A stretch of 64,000 nt of DNA from positions 372,001 through 436,000 of the forward strand of contig JAPFFF010000056.1 of the NCBI GenBank assembly GCA_039105265.1, written 5' to 3'. Positions 16,683-27,068 of the stretch are shown in pieces; the first letter of the stretch is position 1; each line of letters begins with the position of its first letter. The stretch comes from Tritrichomonas musculus. Taxonomy: Eukaryota; Parabasalia; Tritrichomonadida; Tritrichomonadidae. The notes under the pieces are model-generated. The model was given only the letters and a program-made list of their open reading frames with translations. It was not told where the DNA came from and ran no database searches. The position numbers and the translations under genes were made by a program.

Positions 16683-19600
16683 TTAAACAACAAATGGGAT
16701 AAAAATAATTTTTCCTTCTTGAGTTATTTGCACAGCCATTGATTTATCAGGGATAGTGAAGAAATTTGAAATTGAAGAATCACAATTATAAAAAGGATTC
16801 TTCAAATCAAGATAAAATGCTTCGAAAGAGTAAAGATTAAAAGCGTCATCTCTAGCAACAATGAAATCAAATCCATCATTAGTAGAATAAGTTTCTAATT
16901 GTTGAATTTGAATTGAAATTTCGACTCGTTTAATTAAATCCCCATTAATTGAATATAAGGCCAAATAATGGCTCAATTTTCTTTCATTCATTTTTGTCAA
17001 ATAAACAACCACGAAACCCCATGAATTAGTGATAATAATTTTTATCGGCTGGAACCCGTCGTCCAGTTCTACTACTCTAAAGATAGACAGGTAATTTGAT
17101 GAAATCGAGCAGAAGAGGAGCGAATTGTCACTTGTTCCGCAGACGACCTGTCTAAAGCCGAAATTCATTGAGAGACAAGTGATTGACTTCATGAATGTCT
17201 GCAGAGTGTATTTGAACTTATTTTGGTGATACAAGGTCAAGTAGGCATCCCTGTCTGCTATGATGATCCACTCGTACGAGTTCTGAGATGCAGCAACTTG
17301 GACGATCTCGCTTCGATGGTGGATGTACAAGCTCGAAGCACCTGTGCTTGCGTCTGCGAGGATGATGTCATAACCGTTGGCAGCAACAAGAGTGAACTTA
17401 CTTTTTGAAAGGGTGCCGAATGCGTCTTTTCTGGCGGTTTGACAGTGCTTTGAAATTTGAGAGGAGACAATGAAATCATGTGGAATTTTGATAGGTTTTG
17501 ATTGAAAAAGTTCTTTTGATGAACTTCTTCGCTTAAAGATGACCTTCTTCTCGCCACTCTCAGAGAAGTAGGAGAGAGGAAATGACACTTCAATTAACTG
17601 ACCAGATAAGTCAACCGCCGAGAAGTTAATGAACCGCTTTTTCTGTTGAACGATAGGATAGATAGATGATGTGATGAGGTGGGATGTTGGCAATTCAAAT
17701 ATCACTGGCTTTTCTATTGAAAAAGTGGGAGCAACAGCCGGTCCTCGAATTGGATGAGGCTTATCAAATAATTGAGGGGGTATTTGGCCGACATGACAAA
17801 GGATTGCCTCTATGCTTGCTCTCTCGTTTGGATCGCTCAGTTTCTCGTGCGTCCAGATGTCATCATACATTTCCTTAAGGTAAATATTATTGGCCTTAAC
17901 CGCTTTTTCACCTCTCTGCTTTTCTCCCCAGATGAGGTCGATCCACTGGTGGATGTGGTCGCTCACGTAGTCGCTCTCCATCGCCTTCCTCATCAGGTAG
18001 ACGAACTCGTAAGGACTGGATGCCCACGCTGGCAGTTCGACGTCGTTGACCTTGCTTCCGTTCAAGCTGCCGAGGTCAAATTTGTTCGAATTGATCAAGA
18101 ATTCAGGCGACGAATAAAACTCAGGGATCAGCTCACGATAGTCGTTTGGCTGGTGAGTGGATGTGTTGTACGTTGCGCCAATTGATGTGAAAAGACGTGC
18201 TGGATAGTCAAATTTGCCACTTTGCAAGTTGATGTGAAGTGAAGTAAACGGTTCCTGTCTAATCAGCCACAAGTAAACGCTGAGTGGGCACACGTAACCG
18301 CTGCTGTACAAGTACGAGTTGATTCCCATTGAGTCGAACATCTCCCACTTCTCGATCAATTGCTGAAGCCTTTCTTCATTGATCGCACCGATAGGTTTTG
18401 AGAGGTCTCTGAAAAAGTTGGGATCATTCAAATCCAACTTTTCAGACTCGTAGTCACTGATGATCCAAGGAAGGATTGGGTACTGTGAAGGGTCATTAAA
18501 CGTCCTCCCACTCAACATGTTCAAATTCATCAAGTATTCAAAATTCGAAATTCGCCTGTTCAGCCATTCCTCAGTCACCTTCTTGCTTTGGAAGTACGAC
18601 TGGAAATCTGTGCACTGTATGTTGGCTCCAAATGGCTTTGTGAATGTCTTGATGCTCTTGAGGATTGGGATTGGGTTCAAATTGGGGAAATTGATGAAGT
18701 AAGACTTACCGAAGACAGTGAAGATTTCAATGGCTGTTGGATGATGGAAGTGAGTTCGAAGGAAGACATTTCTGATATCGGAAAGGTCAATTACAATTGA
18801 CTTCTTTTCAGATTTAGTTAAAATGATCTTTTTAGAAAACAAGGCAAAAATACCAGCTGCTGTTTTGTTTACCTTAACGAATTCGCAAGGCAATTCAACA
18901 ACGCATTTTGATTCATTTGCTTCATCTAATGAATCAATCAAGTTTCCTTGATTGCATGACTTATCTTCAACTACTTCAAAGAGCGTGTAAACGTTACCTT
19001 GGTTGTTATATTTATTTGTCAACTCTTCTTTATACTTGTCGAGTATCTTCTGGGCTGAAACTACACTGCCTGTGTCTCTTAACAATGACGCTTTCATGTG
19101 ATCATCGAACAAGTAGTTGCGTCGAAGTTTCACCGGACAAAGATTCGAACAAAGTGTGAAATCCCTCTTAAAATGAATTTTATTAATTCGTGATATCGAT
19201 CGATGCCACGGTGCTTTGTCCATCGACATCGTTCTCCAATTCTGGTTCCACAACTTCGATGCAGTGTCCAACAAATTGCCGTAATCATCGGTGAACTTTG
19301 CCATCAATGACGATGACAAGCCAACGATTGATTCGTTGATCATTTCGGAAATGTCCATCGATATTGCAGCGTTATTCGACTCATATTTCAAGAAATGCTT
19401 GAGAAACATCAATGGCGATGCTGAAATCATTCTGTCATTTTTATTCTCAACGGTTTGTAAGTAATTTGACGGTTTGGTTGTTGGTCCAACATCAGTCGCT
19501 TTATAATTAACAAGTTCACAATGATGCAAGAAGAAATTGAATGCACTATTGAGGCTTGAATTGTGAAGATTCAATTTTGAAACAACAGTTTGAATGTGCT

Positions 19601-22600
19601 TTGTTGAATAGTGAAGTGAAAATGAACATATCAAAAGAATTGTCTCAGCAACACGTGTGTCAGGATCCCTCAAAAAGACAGAAATGGCTTGTTGAGCGAC
19701 ATCCAAATCGTCCCATTTCATTTCGTTACTCATTTTCAATCCAAACGAGTAGGAAATCGGTTCAGAAGCAATTTCACGAATCTTCTCATCGAGTTCTAAA
19801 GGCGTCATTGATAAGATCTTTTTGTCAGTTCGCTTCTTCTTTTGATTAGTGAATGTTGCATGGCCAATTGTGAACATCGAAGTGCGTTTAGACTTGAAAC
19901 TAACAGGCGAAAGATTAGCATGAAGAGAATCGTCATAAGAAACAACTTTTTCATGCCCGTCTTCAAGTTCTTGTTCTGGATTCAACAAAGAAATTGCATT
20001 TTCTTGGTCAACTTGCGAATAACCGTAATTTTCAATTGAATCACGACGAATTGAATAACGAGCTTTGCGTCTTCTTTCTTTTCGTGGCAATTTCTTTGGC
20101 GAATTATTAACACTAACATTGGTGATTTCAGTTGACGTGTTGAATGGCGATTTTTCATATTCTTTATTAATGCTGATGTTTTGTTGCGCTTCACAATGGA
20201 AGAAGAGATAATGTTTAACCAATAGGAAGTACTCAACGATTTCATCAACACCTGCATCGTAATCATCACGAAGCAACAATTTGCCAAACTCGACGATGAT
20301 TATTTTCTTTGCTTTATCAATGTCTTCATGCAACGCACGTCCAACGATCTCGCAAGTGGCAAACAAATAGTGATAATTGGAGGAACATTTAATTAAATAG
20401 CGTCCAATGAATCGTTGAAGCTTTTCATCTGCTTTGAATAAAGCTACAATTGGCCAAATGGCCCAAAATTCATTAATTTCATATTTTTTGGACGGTTTTA
20501 ATGTTGTTAACATTTCTCGCATTGCACTGTCACCGATGTTCATTGCCGCCCAAGAACAAATTGGGAACAATTCGGGCACGTTGTTCTTTGTGATTTCAAG
20601 CAATTTTGGAAGCAAATCTCTGGTGACAAACGAAGATGTAAGTTGATGGAGAATCAAATCAAAATGTGAATCAAGTGAATAATCATTAATCAATTGATTA
20701 TTGTGTGAAAATGCAATGATCTCGAATGAAGAACTAATGAGTTCGTTGTTTTGACTATTGAACAAGTATTGGAGCAAAGAAATCAACTTAAATGAATCTT
20801 TGACACTTTTTATACTTGTTTTACAATCTTTAATAACATGATTCAAAAAGTGCAACAAATCTTCAGTTTGTTGGAAATCACGACATGTTAAAATGTGACT
20901 AATCAAGCAACGAAAATCATTCTCTTCGATTTTCGTTTGTGCTAATTGAAATGCAATTTGAATCAAAAATGATCGGCATTCATTAACATTAAGATCAGTG
21001 AACCTGTCCTCATCGATAGTGATTGTGTACTTCTCGACTGGAGTGTACCAGTAATGAATGCGAAGATTGGAAAGAATCCAACTTATTGGAATCAATTTCA
21101 GAGCTAATTTGGTCGTCTTTGGAACAAGCTCTGTTGACCAATGACGAATGATGCTTAAATGATCTTCTGGAAGCGCTTTTAACCAAAGATCGACATTCAT
21201 CAATATGTTTGAATAAAGCTGCTCTTTGCACTTGATGTCTACCAAGTTATCAAAGAGATTGTAGAGCTGGAGGTAAAACTTGTAAGTAATGAATCTTTCA
21301 TCACAGCTTTGCAAAAGATGCAGCAAAATAGTGAAGCCACCAGAAGCGCTAAATTGAGTCTGTGCCTCCGTGAAAACAGTCAGCGAATTGACGAGAAGTT
21401 CACAAGTCAAGTCTTGATGATTGGGAATTGAAGAGCCATCTTCGGCCAGCAAATTCCACTGAGCAAAGAGAGGAAGAATCATGCAGAGATTGAACTTCTT
21501 CAAATAAATGGAGCAAAAATTATTAGGAATGACGGATTGGATTGATTCCTTCTTTAATTTAATTTCATTCAATGAAGCTATGTTGTTCAAGTAAATTTGA
21601 CCATCTTTTTCATCGGAAACAAAGAAGCAAATAGTATTAAACTCAGAAATACGCGAATCAATCTTTCTTGAATTCGAACCGACTTGATAAAACTGGTCAA
21701 TTTGCGAATGACTCATTTTGTTGAATATTCCAATTGATCCCAATAAAGAAGGCGAATCGGAAACATTACTCGAAAAGCCGCCAATTTGTGCTTTAATCAT
21801 TCCTAACGAAATCAGACATGGAAAGATGCTTGCCTTTGAATAGTGGATGTTATTTAAAGAGTAGGTGACAGTTGTCGTGTCGCCATCTGGCTCGAATGTC
21901 AATGTTACCAAATTCCACTCATTTTCATTCAAGTTAATATCGGTTGTACGCGACCATTGAGTGCTCTTCGTCTCCTTTGGAATGTGCATGTTGAATTCTG
22001 TGTAAATGTTGTTTCCTTGCAAAAGCAGCGCAATTCTTTGATTCTTAATGTCACGCAATGAGAAGATTTGCACTTTGTAGTTGGGATTGCTTGATGGATG
22101 AAAGATCCAGAAAATTACAGAGAATCCTTTCTCAATGTGCTCGCCTTTTAATCCTTCAATTTCAAACGTGCAGGGCTCGCGAAGAGGAAGACAGGAGAGA
22201 GGCTTCTTCCGAACTGAGTCGAGAATGTTGCACATCGACTTGATGATCAAGCAGTGATATTTAGACAAGTATCGTCGATGAATTGGCGCAAATAAAGAAA
22301 TGAATTTTTGGACAACTACAAAGGAACTGACTGCTTTGCAAATTAGCATGAATAAAGACATAGACGAGGCAACTAAATTAACTGAAATTTCTTTATCATT
22401 TCGCCATTTGTAAAGTAAATCAATCAAAAACATGTCAACTTCTCCTTTGTGCGCTTCAATGCAGTTCTTCATCGAAAATTGAAGAAGTTTGGCTACAAAT
22501 GTAAAAAGATCTTGTAAAATTGTCGATTTAAGATAAATGGCCATTAATGCTCTCAAAATAGATGGTTGCCTAATTTCAAATGATGGGCTTAATGATGTAA

Positions 22601-24848
22601 GACATTGGCCAGCAATAAGATTAACTAGCTTAATAAACAATTCTTTTGATGGTTCTGGGCCAAATGACGAAATAATCGACGTTTGAAGAGCATCTGTTTC
22701 AGATGCTGATAAAATGTGAAAGTCCGATGTAAGAGCAAGAAAAGTAATGAATTCAAAGATGAAATACTTGCTCTTTTCATCCCCTTTTTTAAGTTTTAAC
22801 ATGTTTTGACATAGTAATGAATTTAATGGGGTAAAGTAAAATGCATTCAATCTTGATATTTGAATGACTTTAGTGATCATTTTAAGGTAGTCCGCGCATA
22901 GTTCTGCATATTGTGGATCATCCAATGAATTGCTAGCATTTAATATCAGCGTATTAATCTTATTGACACATTCGTTATTGTTTAGGTTCTCTATTAGTTG
23001 AAGATAGCTTGAAACATGAGAAAGAATGATCTGTCTTGGTTGATATTCAAAAGTTAAATTCAAAACAGACTCAATGAAAAATGTATCTTGGAAAAATATT
23101 GTTAACTTTTCATTGTTTTTGAACAGAGTGTCAAAGAAGTAGAAAATACTTTCACGAGCTAGATTAACCATGCTCAATTGGTCTTCATTCAAATCTTTAA
23201 AATGAACGTAGTAATTCATCGCAAAAACGAACATTGGTGATATAACAACAACTTCATCTTTCCCAATTTGGACATTTGATAATGAGAGACGATAAGTAAA
23301 TTCTGCAAAAAGCATCGGATAATATACTATCTCATAAAAAATAGAATTAATGGAAGATACTCCCTTTTCAATGAATATATCAAAAAGTTGTGAGCGTAAG
23401 GAATTGAGATATAAAAAAGTTTTATCGTTATCTTCGCGATATGAAAAAATTGTATATGATGGATTAAGGACTACATCATTAAGGAAAATTTGTGTGGGGA
23501 AGAATTGTAATAGTTCAATACGACGACCATCCATTGATTTACGCCTAGATTTTGACGAACTAACAATAGATAATAACAAATGGAGGAAAGCAACTGATAT
23601 TTCAACTGAGTATTTGGAATTTGCTATATTAGACGATGATAATTGAATTAAATCGAATAATTTAAGAACTAACTTATTATCTCTTTTAACAATTCTACGA
23701 ATGTAATCTATCATTTCTAAAACTTCTGCTCTAATAACATCTGTAAGATCAATTAGCTCTGGGAACTTTATTCGCTCCAAATCTAATGCTAAATTAATTG
23801 GTTTATCAAATGTTTTCCAAGTAACCATAGAGAATATATTCGTAGATACATCGATGCTATTTGGAAGTTTAAAAGCTTTGGAATCATCAGTAATATTTAT
23901 ATCTGCAAAATGTTCTTCTGAATTTTCGATTTCAGCAATAATAGAATTTGGTAAAAGTTTCAAATAATTGGATATTAAATCAACTTCGACAAATGGCATA
24001 ATATGATCAAAAAAGATCAGACTTTGTATAGAAGGCGAAACATCAGCAATAACTTTTAAAAATGAAACTGCAATTTCCTTTGGAAAATTATTTAAATAAT
24101 TTTCTTGAATAATACAATCAAATAATTGAATGAGATCGTTCAAATATTTAGATTGAACCTTAGCAAAAATTATCGCAGAATATAAAAATAATATTAAGAA
24201 ATCTGATGGAATAAATTTGCTAACCTTTTGATTATGCGATCTGAAAATCGATTTGCTTTTAGTATTTTTGTTTTCTGTGAAAAACATGATAATAGAATTC
24301 ATAACAAATTTTTCTGAAATATCAGAAAGCTGTAAATAACTGCGCATTAAGTAAAAAAAGCAGGATAGGCATATTGCATGCAACTTATTGTTACTTTTAA
24401 CATAGTTGGTATCAAGTGAAAGTAGAAATGAGTTAATCAATTCTTCATAATATTCTTTAGAGCTTTGTGAAAAGTTCATAAAAAGAGATAAATAAGAATA
24501 AAGTTGCACCATGCATGCAAAACTTTGCGAATTACTACTTGAATCAGGATGCTGGAAAATAATTGAGTTCTTTTTGATGACATCAATATGTTGTTGAAAA
24601 GTAAAATTATGTTGTAATAAAATATCAGTGAAATCCTGCTCTTTAGTTTTCAGTTCATTTAAAATAGTCGCTATTTCTTTTTTCGAGAATTGATTCAATT
24701 CTGAAAACAATTTTTTGGAATTATCTTGATAACTCTTTTGATTAACATCAAGAAAGTTGTTAAGCTGACTATTCTCTGAAGAAGCAATGCTGCACTTGTT
24801 ACTTAAAATTGCTGAACAAAGATCATTTTTAGAAAGTAGCTTCTTCAT
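16683..24848 (-). CDS. BEACH-domain protein (neurobeachin/LvsA-type)
   Basis: One 2721-residue open frame starts with the ATG at 24848. The first 880 residues are helical, armadillo-like. A concanavalin-A-like lectin fold follows at about 890-1060 (GFSVIFWIFHPSSNPNYKVQ, NEWNLVTLTFEPDGD). More helical repeats and a low-complexity linker with RKERRRKARYS lie near 1590. A BEACH-associated PH domain is at about 1990-2070. The BEACH domain spans about 2090-2370 (RISNFEYLMNLNMLSGRTFN, then YPILPWIISDY, FRDLSKPIGA and HPIRGP). WD40-like repeats fill the C-terminus. This is the full canonical order. BEACH proteins act as large scaffolds in membrane trafficking, lysosome/vacuole biogenesis and cytokinesis. 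No break or intron is seen. Confidence 0.95.
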   Translation of the reverse strand: MKKLLSKNDLCSAILSNKCSIASSENSQLNNFLDVNQKSYQDNSKKLFSELNQFSKKEIATILNELKTKEQDFTDILLQHNFTFQQHIDVIKKNSIIFQHPDSSSNSQSFACMVQLYSYLSLFMNFSQSSKEYYEELINSFLLSLDTNYVKSNNKLHAICLSCFFYLMRSYLQLSDISEKFVMNSIIMFFTENKNTKSKSIFRSHNQKVSKFIPSDFLILFLYSAIIFAKVQSKYLNDLIQLFDCIIQENYLNNFPKEIAVSFLKVIADVSPSIQSLIFFDHIMPFVEVDLISNYLKLLPNSIIAEIENSEEHFADINITDDSKAFKLPNSIDVSTNIFSMVTWKTFDKPINLALDLERIKFPELIDLTDVIRAEVLEMIDYIRRIVKRDNKLVLKLFDLIQLSSSNIANSKYSVEISVAFLHLLLSIVSSSKSRRKSMDGRRIELLQFFPTQIFLNDVVLNPSYTIFSYREDNDKTFLYLNSLRSQLFDIFIEKGVSSINSIFYEIVYYPMLFAEFTYRLSLSNVQIGKDEVVVISPMFVFAMNYYVHFKDLNEDQLSMVNLARESIFYFFDTLFKNNEKLTIFFQDTFFIESVLNLTFEYQPRQIILSHVSSYLQLIENLNNNECVNKINTLILNASNSLDDPQYAELCADYLKMITKVIQISRLNAFYFTPLNSLLCQNMLKLKKGDEKSKYFIFEFITFLALTSDFHILSASETDALQTSIISSFGPEPSKELFIKLVNLIAGQCLTSLSPSFEIRQPSILRALMAIYLKSTILQDLFTFVAKLLQFSMKNCIEAHKGEVDMFLIDLLYKWRNDKEISVNLVASSMSLFMLICKAVSSFVVVQKFISLFAPIHRRYLSKYHCLIIKSMCNILDSVRKKPLSCLPLREPCTFEIEGLKGEHIEKGFSVIFWIFHPSSNPNYKVQIFSLRDIKNQRIALLLQGNNIYTEFNMHIPKETKSTQWSRTTDINLNENEWNLVTLTFEPDGDTTTVTYSLNNIHYSKASIFPCLISLGMIKAQIGGFSSNVSDSPSLLGSIGIFNKMSHSQIDQFYQVGSNSRKIDSRISEFNTICFFVSDEKDGQIYLNNIASLNEIKLKKESIQSVIPNNFCSIYLKKFNLCMILPLFAQWNLLAEDGSSIPNHQDLTCELLVNSLTVFTEAQTQFSASGGFTILLHLLQSCDERFITYKFYLQLYNLFDNLVDIKCKEQLYSNILMNVDLWLKALPEDHLSIIRHWSTELVPKTTKLALKLIPISWILSNLRIHYWYTPVEKYTITIDEDRFTDLNVNECRSFLIQIAFQLAQTKIEENDFRCLISHILTCRDFQQTEDLLHFLNHVIKDCKTSIKSVKDSFKLISLLQYLFNSQNNELISSSFEIIAFSHNNQLINDYSLDSHFDLILHQLTSSFVTRDLLPKLLEITKNNVPELFPICSWAAMNIGDSAMREMLTTLKPSKKYEINEFWAIWPIVALFKADEKLQRFIGRYLIKCSSNYHYLFATCEIVGRALHEDIDKAKKIIIVEFGKLLLRDDYDAGVDEIVEYFLLVKHYLFFHCEAQQNISINKEYEKSPFNTSTEITNVSVNNSPKKLPRKERRRKARYSIRRDSIENYGYSQVDQENAISLLNPEQELEDGHEKVVSYDDSLHANLSPVSFKSKRTSMFTIGHATFTNQKKKRTDKKILSMTPLELDEKIREIASEPISYSFGLKMSNEMKWDDLDVAQQAISVFLRDPDTRVAETILLICSFSLHYSTKHIQTVVSKLNLHNSSLNSAFNFFLHHCELVNYKATDVGPTTKPSNYLQTVENKNDRMISASPLMFLKHFLKYESNNAAISMDISEMINESIVGLSSSLMAKFTDDYGNLLDTASKLWNQNWRTMSMDKAPWHRSISRINKIHFKRDFTLCSNLCPVKLRRNYLFDDHMKASLLRDTGSVVSAQKILDKYKEELTNKYNNQGNVYTLFEVVEDKSCNQGNLIDSLDEANESKCVVELPCEFVKVNKTAAGIFALFSKKIILTKSEKKSIVIDLSDIRNVFLRTHFHHPTAIEIFTVFGKSYFINFPNLNPIPILKSIKTFTKPFGANIQCTDFQSYFQSKKVTEEWLNRRISNFEYLMNLNMLSGRTFNDPSQYPILPWIISDYESEKLDLNDPNFFRDLSKPIGAINEERLQQLIEKWEMFDSMGINSYLYSSGYVCPLSVYLWLIRQEPFTSLHINLQSGKFDYPARLFTSIGATYNTSTHQPNDYRELIPEFYSSPEFLINSNKFDLGSLNGSKVNDVELPAWASSPYEFVYLMRKAMESDYVSDHIHQWIDLIWGEKQRGEKAVKANNIYLKEMYDDIWTHEKLSDPNERASIEAILCHVGQIPPQLFDKPHPIRGPAVAPTFSIEKPVIFELPTSHLITSSIYPIVQQKKRFINFSAVDLSGQLIEVSFPLSYFSESGEKKVIFKRRSSSKELFQSKPIKIPHDFIVSSQISKHCQTARKDAFGTLSKSKFTLVAANGYDIILADASTGASSLYIHHRSEIVQVAASQNSYEWIIIADRDAYLTLYHQNKFKYTLQTFMKSITCLSMNFGFRQVVCGTSDNSLLFCSISSNYLSIFRVVELDDGFQPIKIIITNSWGFVVVYLTKMNERKLSHYLALYSINGDLIKRVEISIQIQQLETYSTNDGFDFIVARDDAFNLYSFEAFYLDLKNPFYNCDSSISNFFTIPDKSMAVQITQEGKIIFIPFVV

Positions 24849-24942
24849 TATTTAAAAAAATGATGTTTAGTTAAACGTACATTTTAGTAATTCAATTTTG
24901 CTAAACAAAAATAACGTAAAAAACGATTTTTTTTAAAAAAAA

Positions 24943-25476
24943 TTATTTAAACAGAAATACGTAGATAAACAGAAATTCGCTACGTAGATAATGTAAATTT
25001 CTTTGAATCAAACTAAGAATTAGTTCCATGTAAGGCCAAAAATCTATGAAATACTGGAGTTTGTTATTATGATAAGAGTGCATTGTGACAACCTTTGAAT
25101 CGCTTGGAAGGTGCTTTGAGAAAAAATCCATATGCATTTTGTTAATTATCTGTTGTCCAATTTTTTTTCTTTTTAATCCATTTAACAGAGCTTGAAAAAA
25201 TAGAGCTCGGAATTTTTTACCTCTTAAAATCAAAATACCCTGGGCGACCTGGTTGACGGGAAGCGAGGGCACTTGAAAATGTATATTTGTACTTTCGTCA
25301 AAAGGTATAACTGTGCTAAGCTTTTGATCATCCCACTCGTTTTGGCATGCTCTATTTTGTGAATTGTCTATTATTGAAAACGGATTAAAAGTAATTTTAA
25401 ACGAGGAATCATATTTGTCATAGTAAAAAAATTGATAAAAATCTGGGTTGAATCCATCTTTAGAGTCGTCATCCAT
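24943..25476 (-). CDS. Small unknown protein upstream of the BEACH gene
   Basis: 177 residues with an ATG at 25476. It is rich in Asp, Phe and Tyr, with a FRALFFQALLNGLKRKKIGQ helix near residue 90 and an aromatic, hydrophobic C-terminus. I do not recognise a domain. It lies in tandem 94 bp upstream of the BEACH start on the same strand. The sequence just upstream of its ATG holds TTCAAAAAGTTTATC, a motif that recurs in hairpins nearby. It may be a real small gene or an N-terminal remnant; its composition is coding-like. Confidence 0.5.
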   Translation of the reverse strand: MDDDSKDGFNPDFYQFFYYDKYDSSFKITFNPFSIIDNSQNRACQNEWDDQKLSTVIPFDESTNIHFQVPSLPVNQVAQGILILRGKKFRALFFQALLNGLKRKKIGQQIINKMHMDFFSKHLPSDSKVVTMHSYHNNKLQYFIDFWPYMELILSLIQRNLHYLRSEFLFIYVFLFK

Positions 25477-25517
25477 CTTAAATTGCTTTTATCAGATAAA
25501 CTTTTTGAAATAAATTT

Positions 25518-25630
25518 AATTCTCGCAAGGCCACTTTTTGAATACTTTGAAAACATAACTTTTTATGTTAAAATAATGTTACTTATACAACTTTTTAATA
25601 AAAAATATTCAAAAAGTGTCCGCGAGAATT
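25518..25630. repeat. Inverted repeat around TTCAAAAAGTG
   Basis: AATTCTCGCAAGGCCACTTTTTGAA (25518-25542) pairs with TTCAAAAAGTGTCCGCGAGAATT (25608-25630) with one small mismatched bulge. It forms a large stem-loop just upstream of the small unknown gene. Confidence 0.65.
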
Positions 25631-25641
25631 ACAAATTTTTC

Positions 25642-25674
25642 TTCACTTTTTGAGCTGAAGGCTCAAAAAGTGAA
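25642..25674. repeat. Perfect 14-bp hairpin TTCACTTTTTGAGC
   Basis: TTCACTTTTTGAGC (25642-25655), spacer TGAAG, then the exact complement (25661-25674). It shares the ACTTTTTGA core with the previous inverted repeat. Confidence 0.75.
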
Positions 25675-25717
25675 TTGCAAAATTTTCATAATTTTATATA
25701 ATTTGAATATAAAATCC

Positions 25718-25725
25718 TATATTAA
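25718..25725. repeat. Left target-site duplication TATATTAA
   Basis: Repeated exactly at 26890-26897 outside the other end of the MITE. Confidence 0.75.
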
Positions 25726-26889
25726 TAGGGTGGCACTGGGTGGGCCAAAATTAAGAAAATGGGTAAAAAAAAAGTAAACATTTGGGTCACCATTTATCCT
25801 CTCAATTATTTGAATTGAATACGATTAAATAAGGTCAAATAATTGCTTTTTTTTTTTTTTTTTTTGTTTGCGAAAATCCTTACGTGCGAGCGTGCGAAGA
25901 AAAAAATTTAAAATATTGATCGGCATGGTTAATTATTCTACCATAAAAAAAAGTTATTTGTTGAATATAAAAAAAACTGAAAATTTTGAAATAATTTTTT
26001 ATCTGCTCTCTTTCAATAAAATATGAATTTCAAAAGCATAAAAATTTAGTTTTTTTTCAATTTTTAATAAAATTATACATAAAAAGTTTATTATTTTTTT
26101 TAAAAAAAATTAATTCAAAAAGATTAATATCATATATTTTTAATAGTGGAAATGCTATACTCAAAAAGTTGCAAAAGAGAATCAAAAATAAATTATTAAG
26201 TAGCTTTTTGAGGCGAAGCCTCAAAAAGCTACTTAATCATTTATTAAATAAAATTTAATTTTATCTTGTATAAAAAAGCATGAATTCATAATATTCAACA
26301 AGGAAATGATGTTTATCATAATTATATATATCAGTTATGTAAATAAATAAATAAAATTTGGCCCATTTTGGCCCAATTATAAATGGATGGGTCAACCAAA
26401 TATCGTCTGAAATCTTCAGAAAATTATCCCAAAAATTTTGGGCTAAAATGGGCTAAGTTGGGCCAAAATGGGCCAAATTTTTTTTTTTAAGCATATATAT
26501 AAATTATTAATAATGAATACCTATATTTATAATATACATTACTATATTGTTTAATATCATAACTATAATGCTTTTTATATAAGATATATTTATTTTTTTA
26601 ATTATTAATTTTTGTGAAAATAAAAATTATTCTCTATGAAAAGTAAAAGACAATTTGAATGAAAATTTTTATTTTAAAAGATAAATTTATCTCTTCCATT
26701 CTATGTAAATCATTAATTTTTTCATATATATTTAAATAAATAATCTAATAGCGATTTGTAAATTGATAATTTATAACTTTATATATAGAATCAAAACAAT
26801 TTGAATTGGCCCACGTTGTGACACATTAAACCCACATTTTGGCCCACATTTTTTAAAAAATGCACATTTGGGCAAATTTGACCACCCTA
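25726..26889. mobile_element. 1.16-kb hAT-like MITE with GGGCCAAAA subterminal repeats
   Basis: The ends are TAGGGTGG at left and CCACCCTA at right, flanked by an 8-bp TATATTAA duplication. Many copies of GGGCCAAAA, GGCCCATTTTGG and related forms cluster near 25740, 26355-26490 and 26810-26870. hAT elements typically have TAGGG- or CAGGG-type ends, 8-bp duplications and subterminal repeats bound by the transposase. No transposase coding is visible, so this would be a non-autonomous copy. A 20-bp perfect hairpin lies inside at 26195-26237. Confidence 0.75.
26195..26237. repeat. 20-bp perfect hairpin with GAA loop
   Basis: The stem ATTAAGTAGCTTTTTGAGGC (26195-26214) is followed by GAA and its exact complement (26218-26237). 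It lies near the middle of the hAT-like MITE. Such a long stem with a 3-base loop would extrude or form RNA hairpins readily. Confidence 0.85.
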
Positions 26890-27068
26890 TATATTAATAA
26901 TAAGTTTATCAACATTGATGATATTATATATTAAAATCTTTAGTTTTATTTTGACTAGTTTATTTTTTCTTTTATATTGAAATTTGAATTAACCACGTTA
27001 TTAAACTATTCTTTTTTTATATAAAATTTACCGTTTTTTTGATTTTTTTTTGAAAATTTTTATAATTC

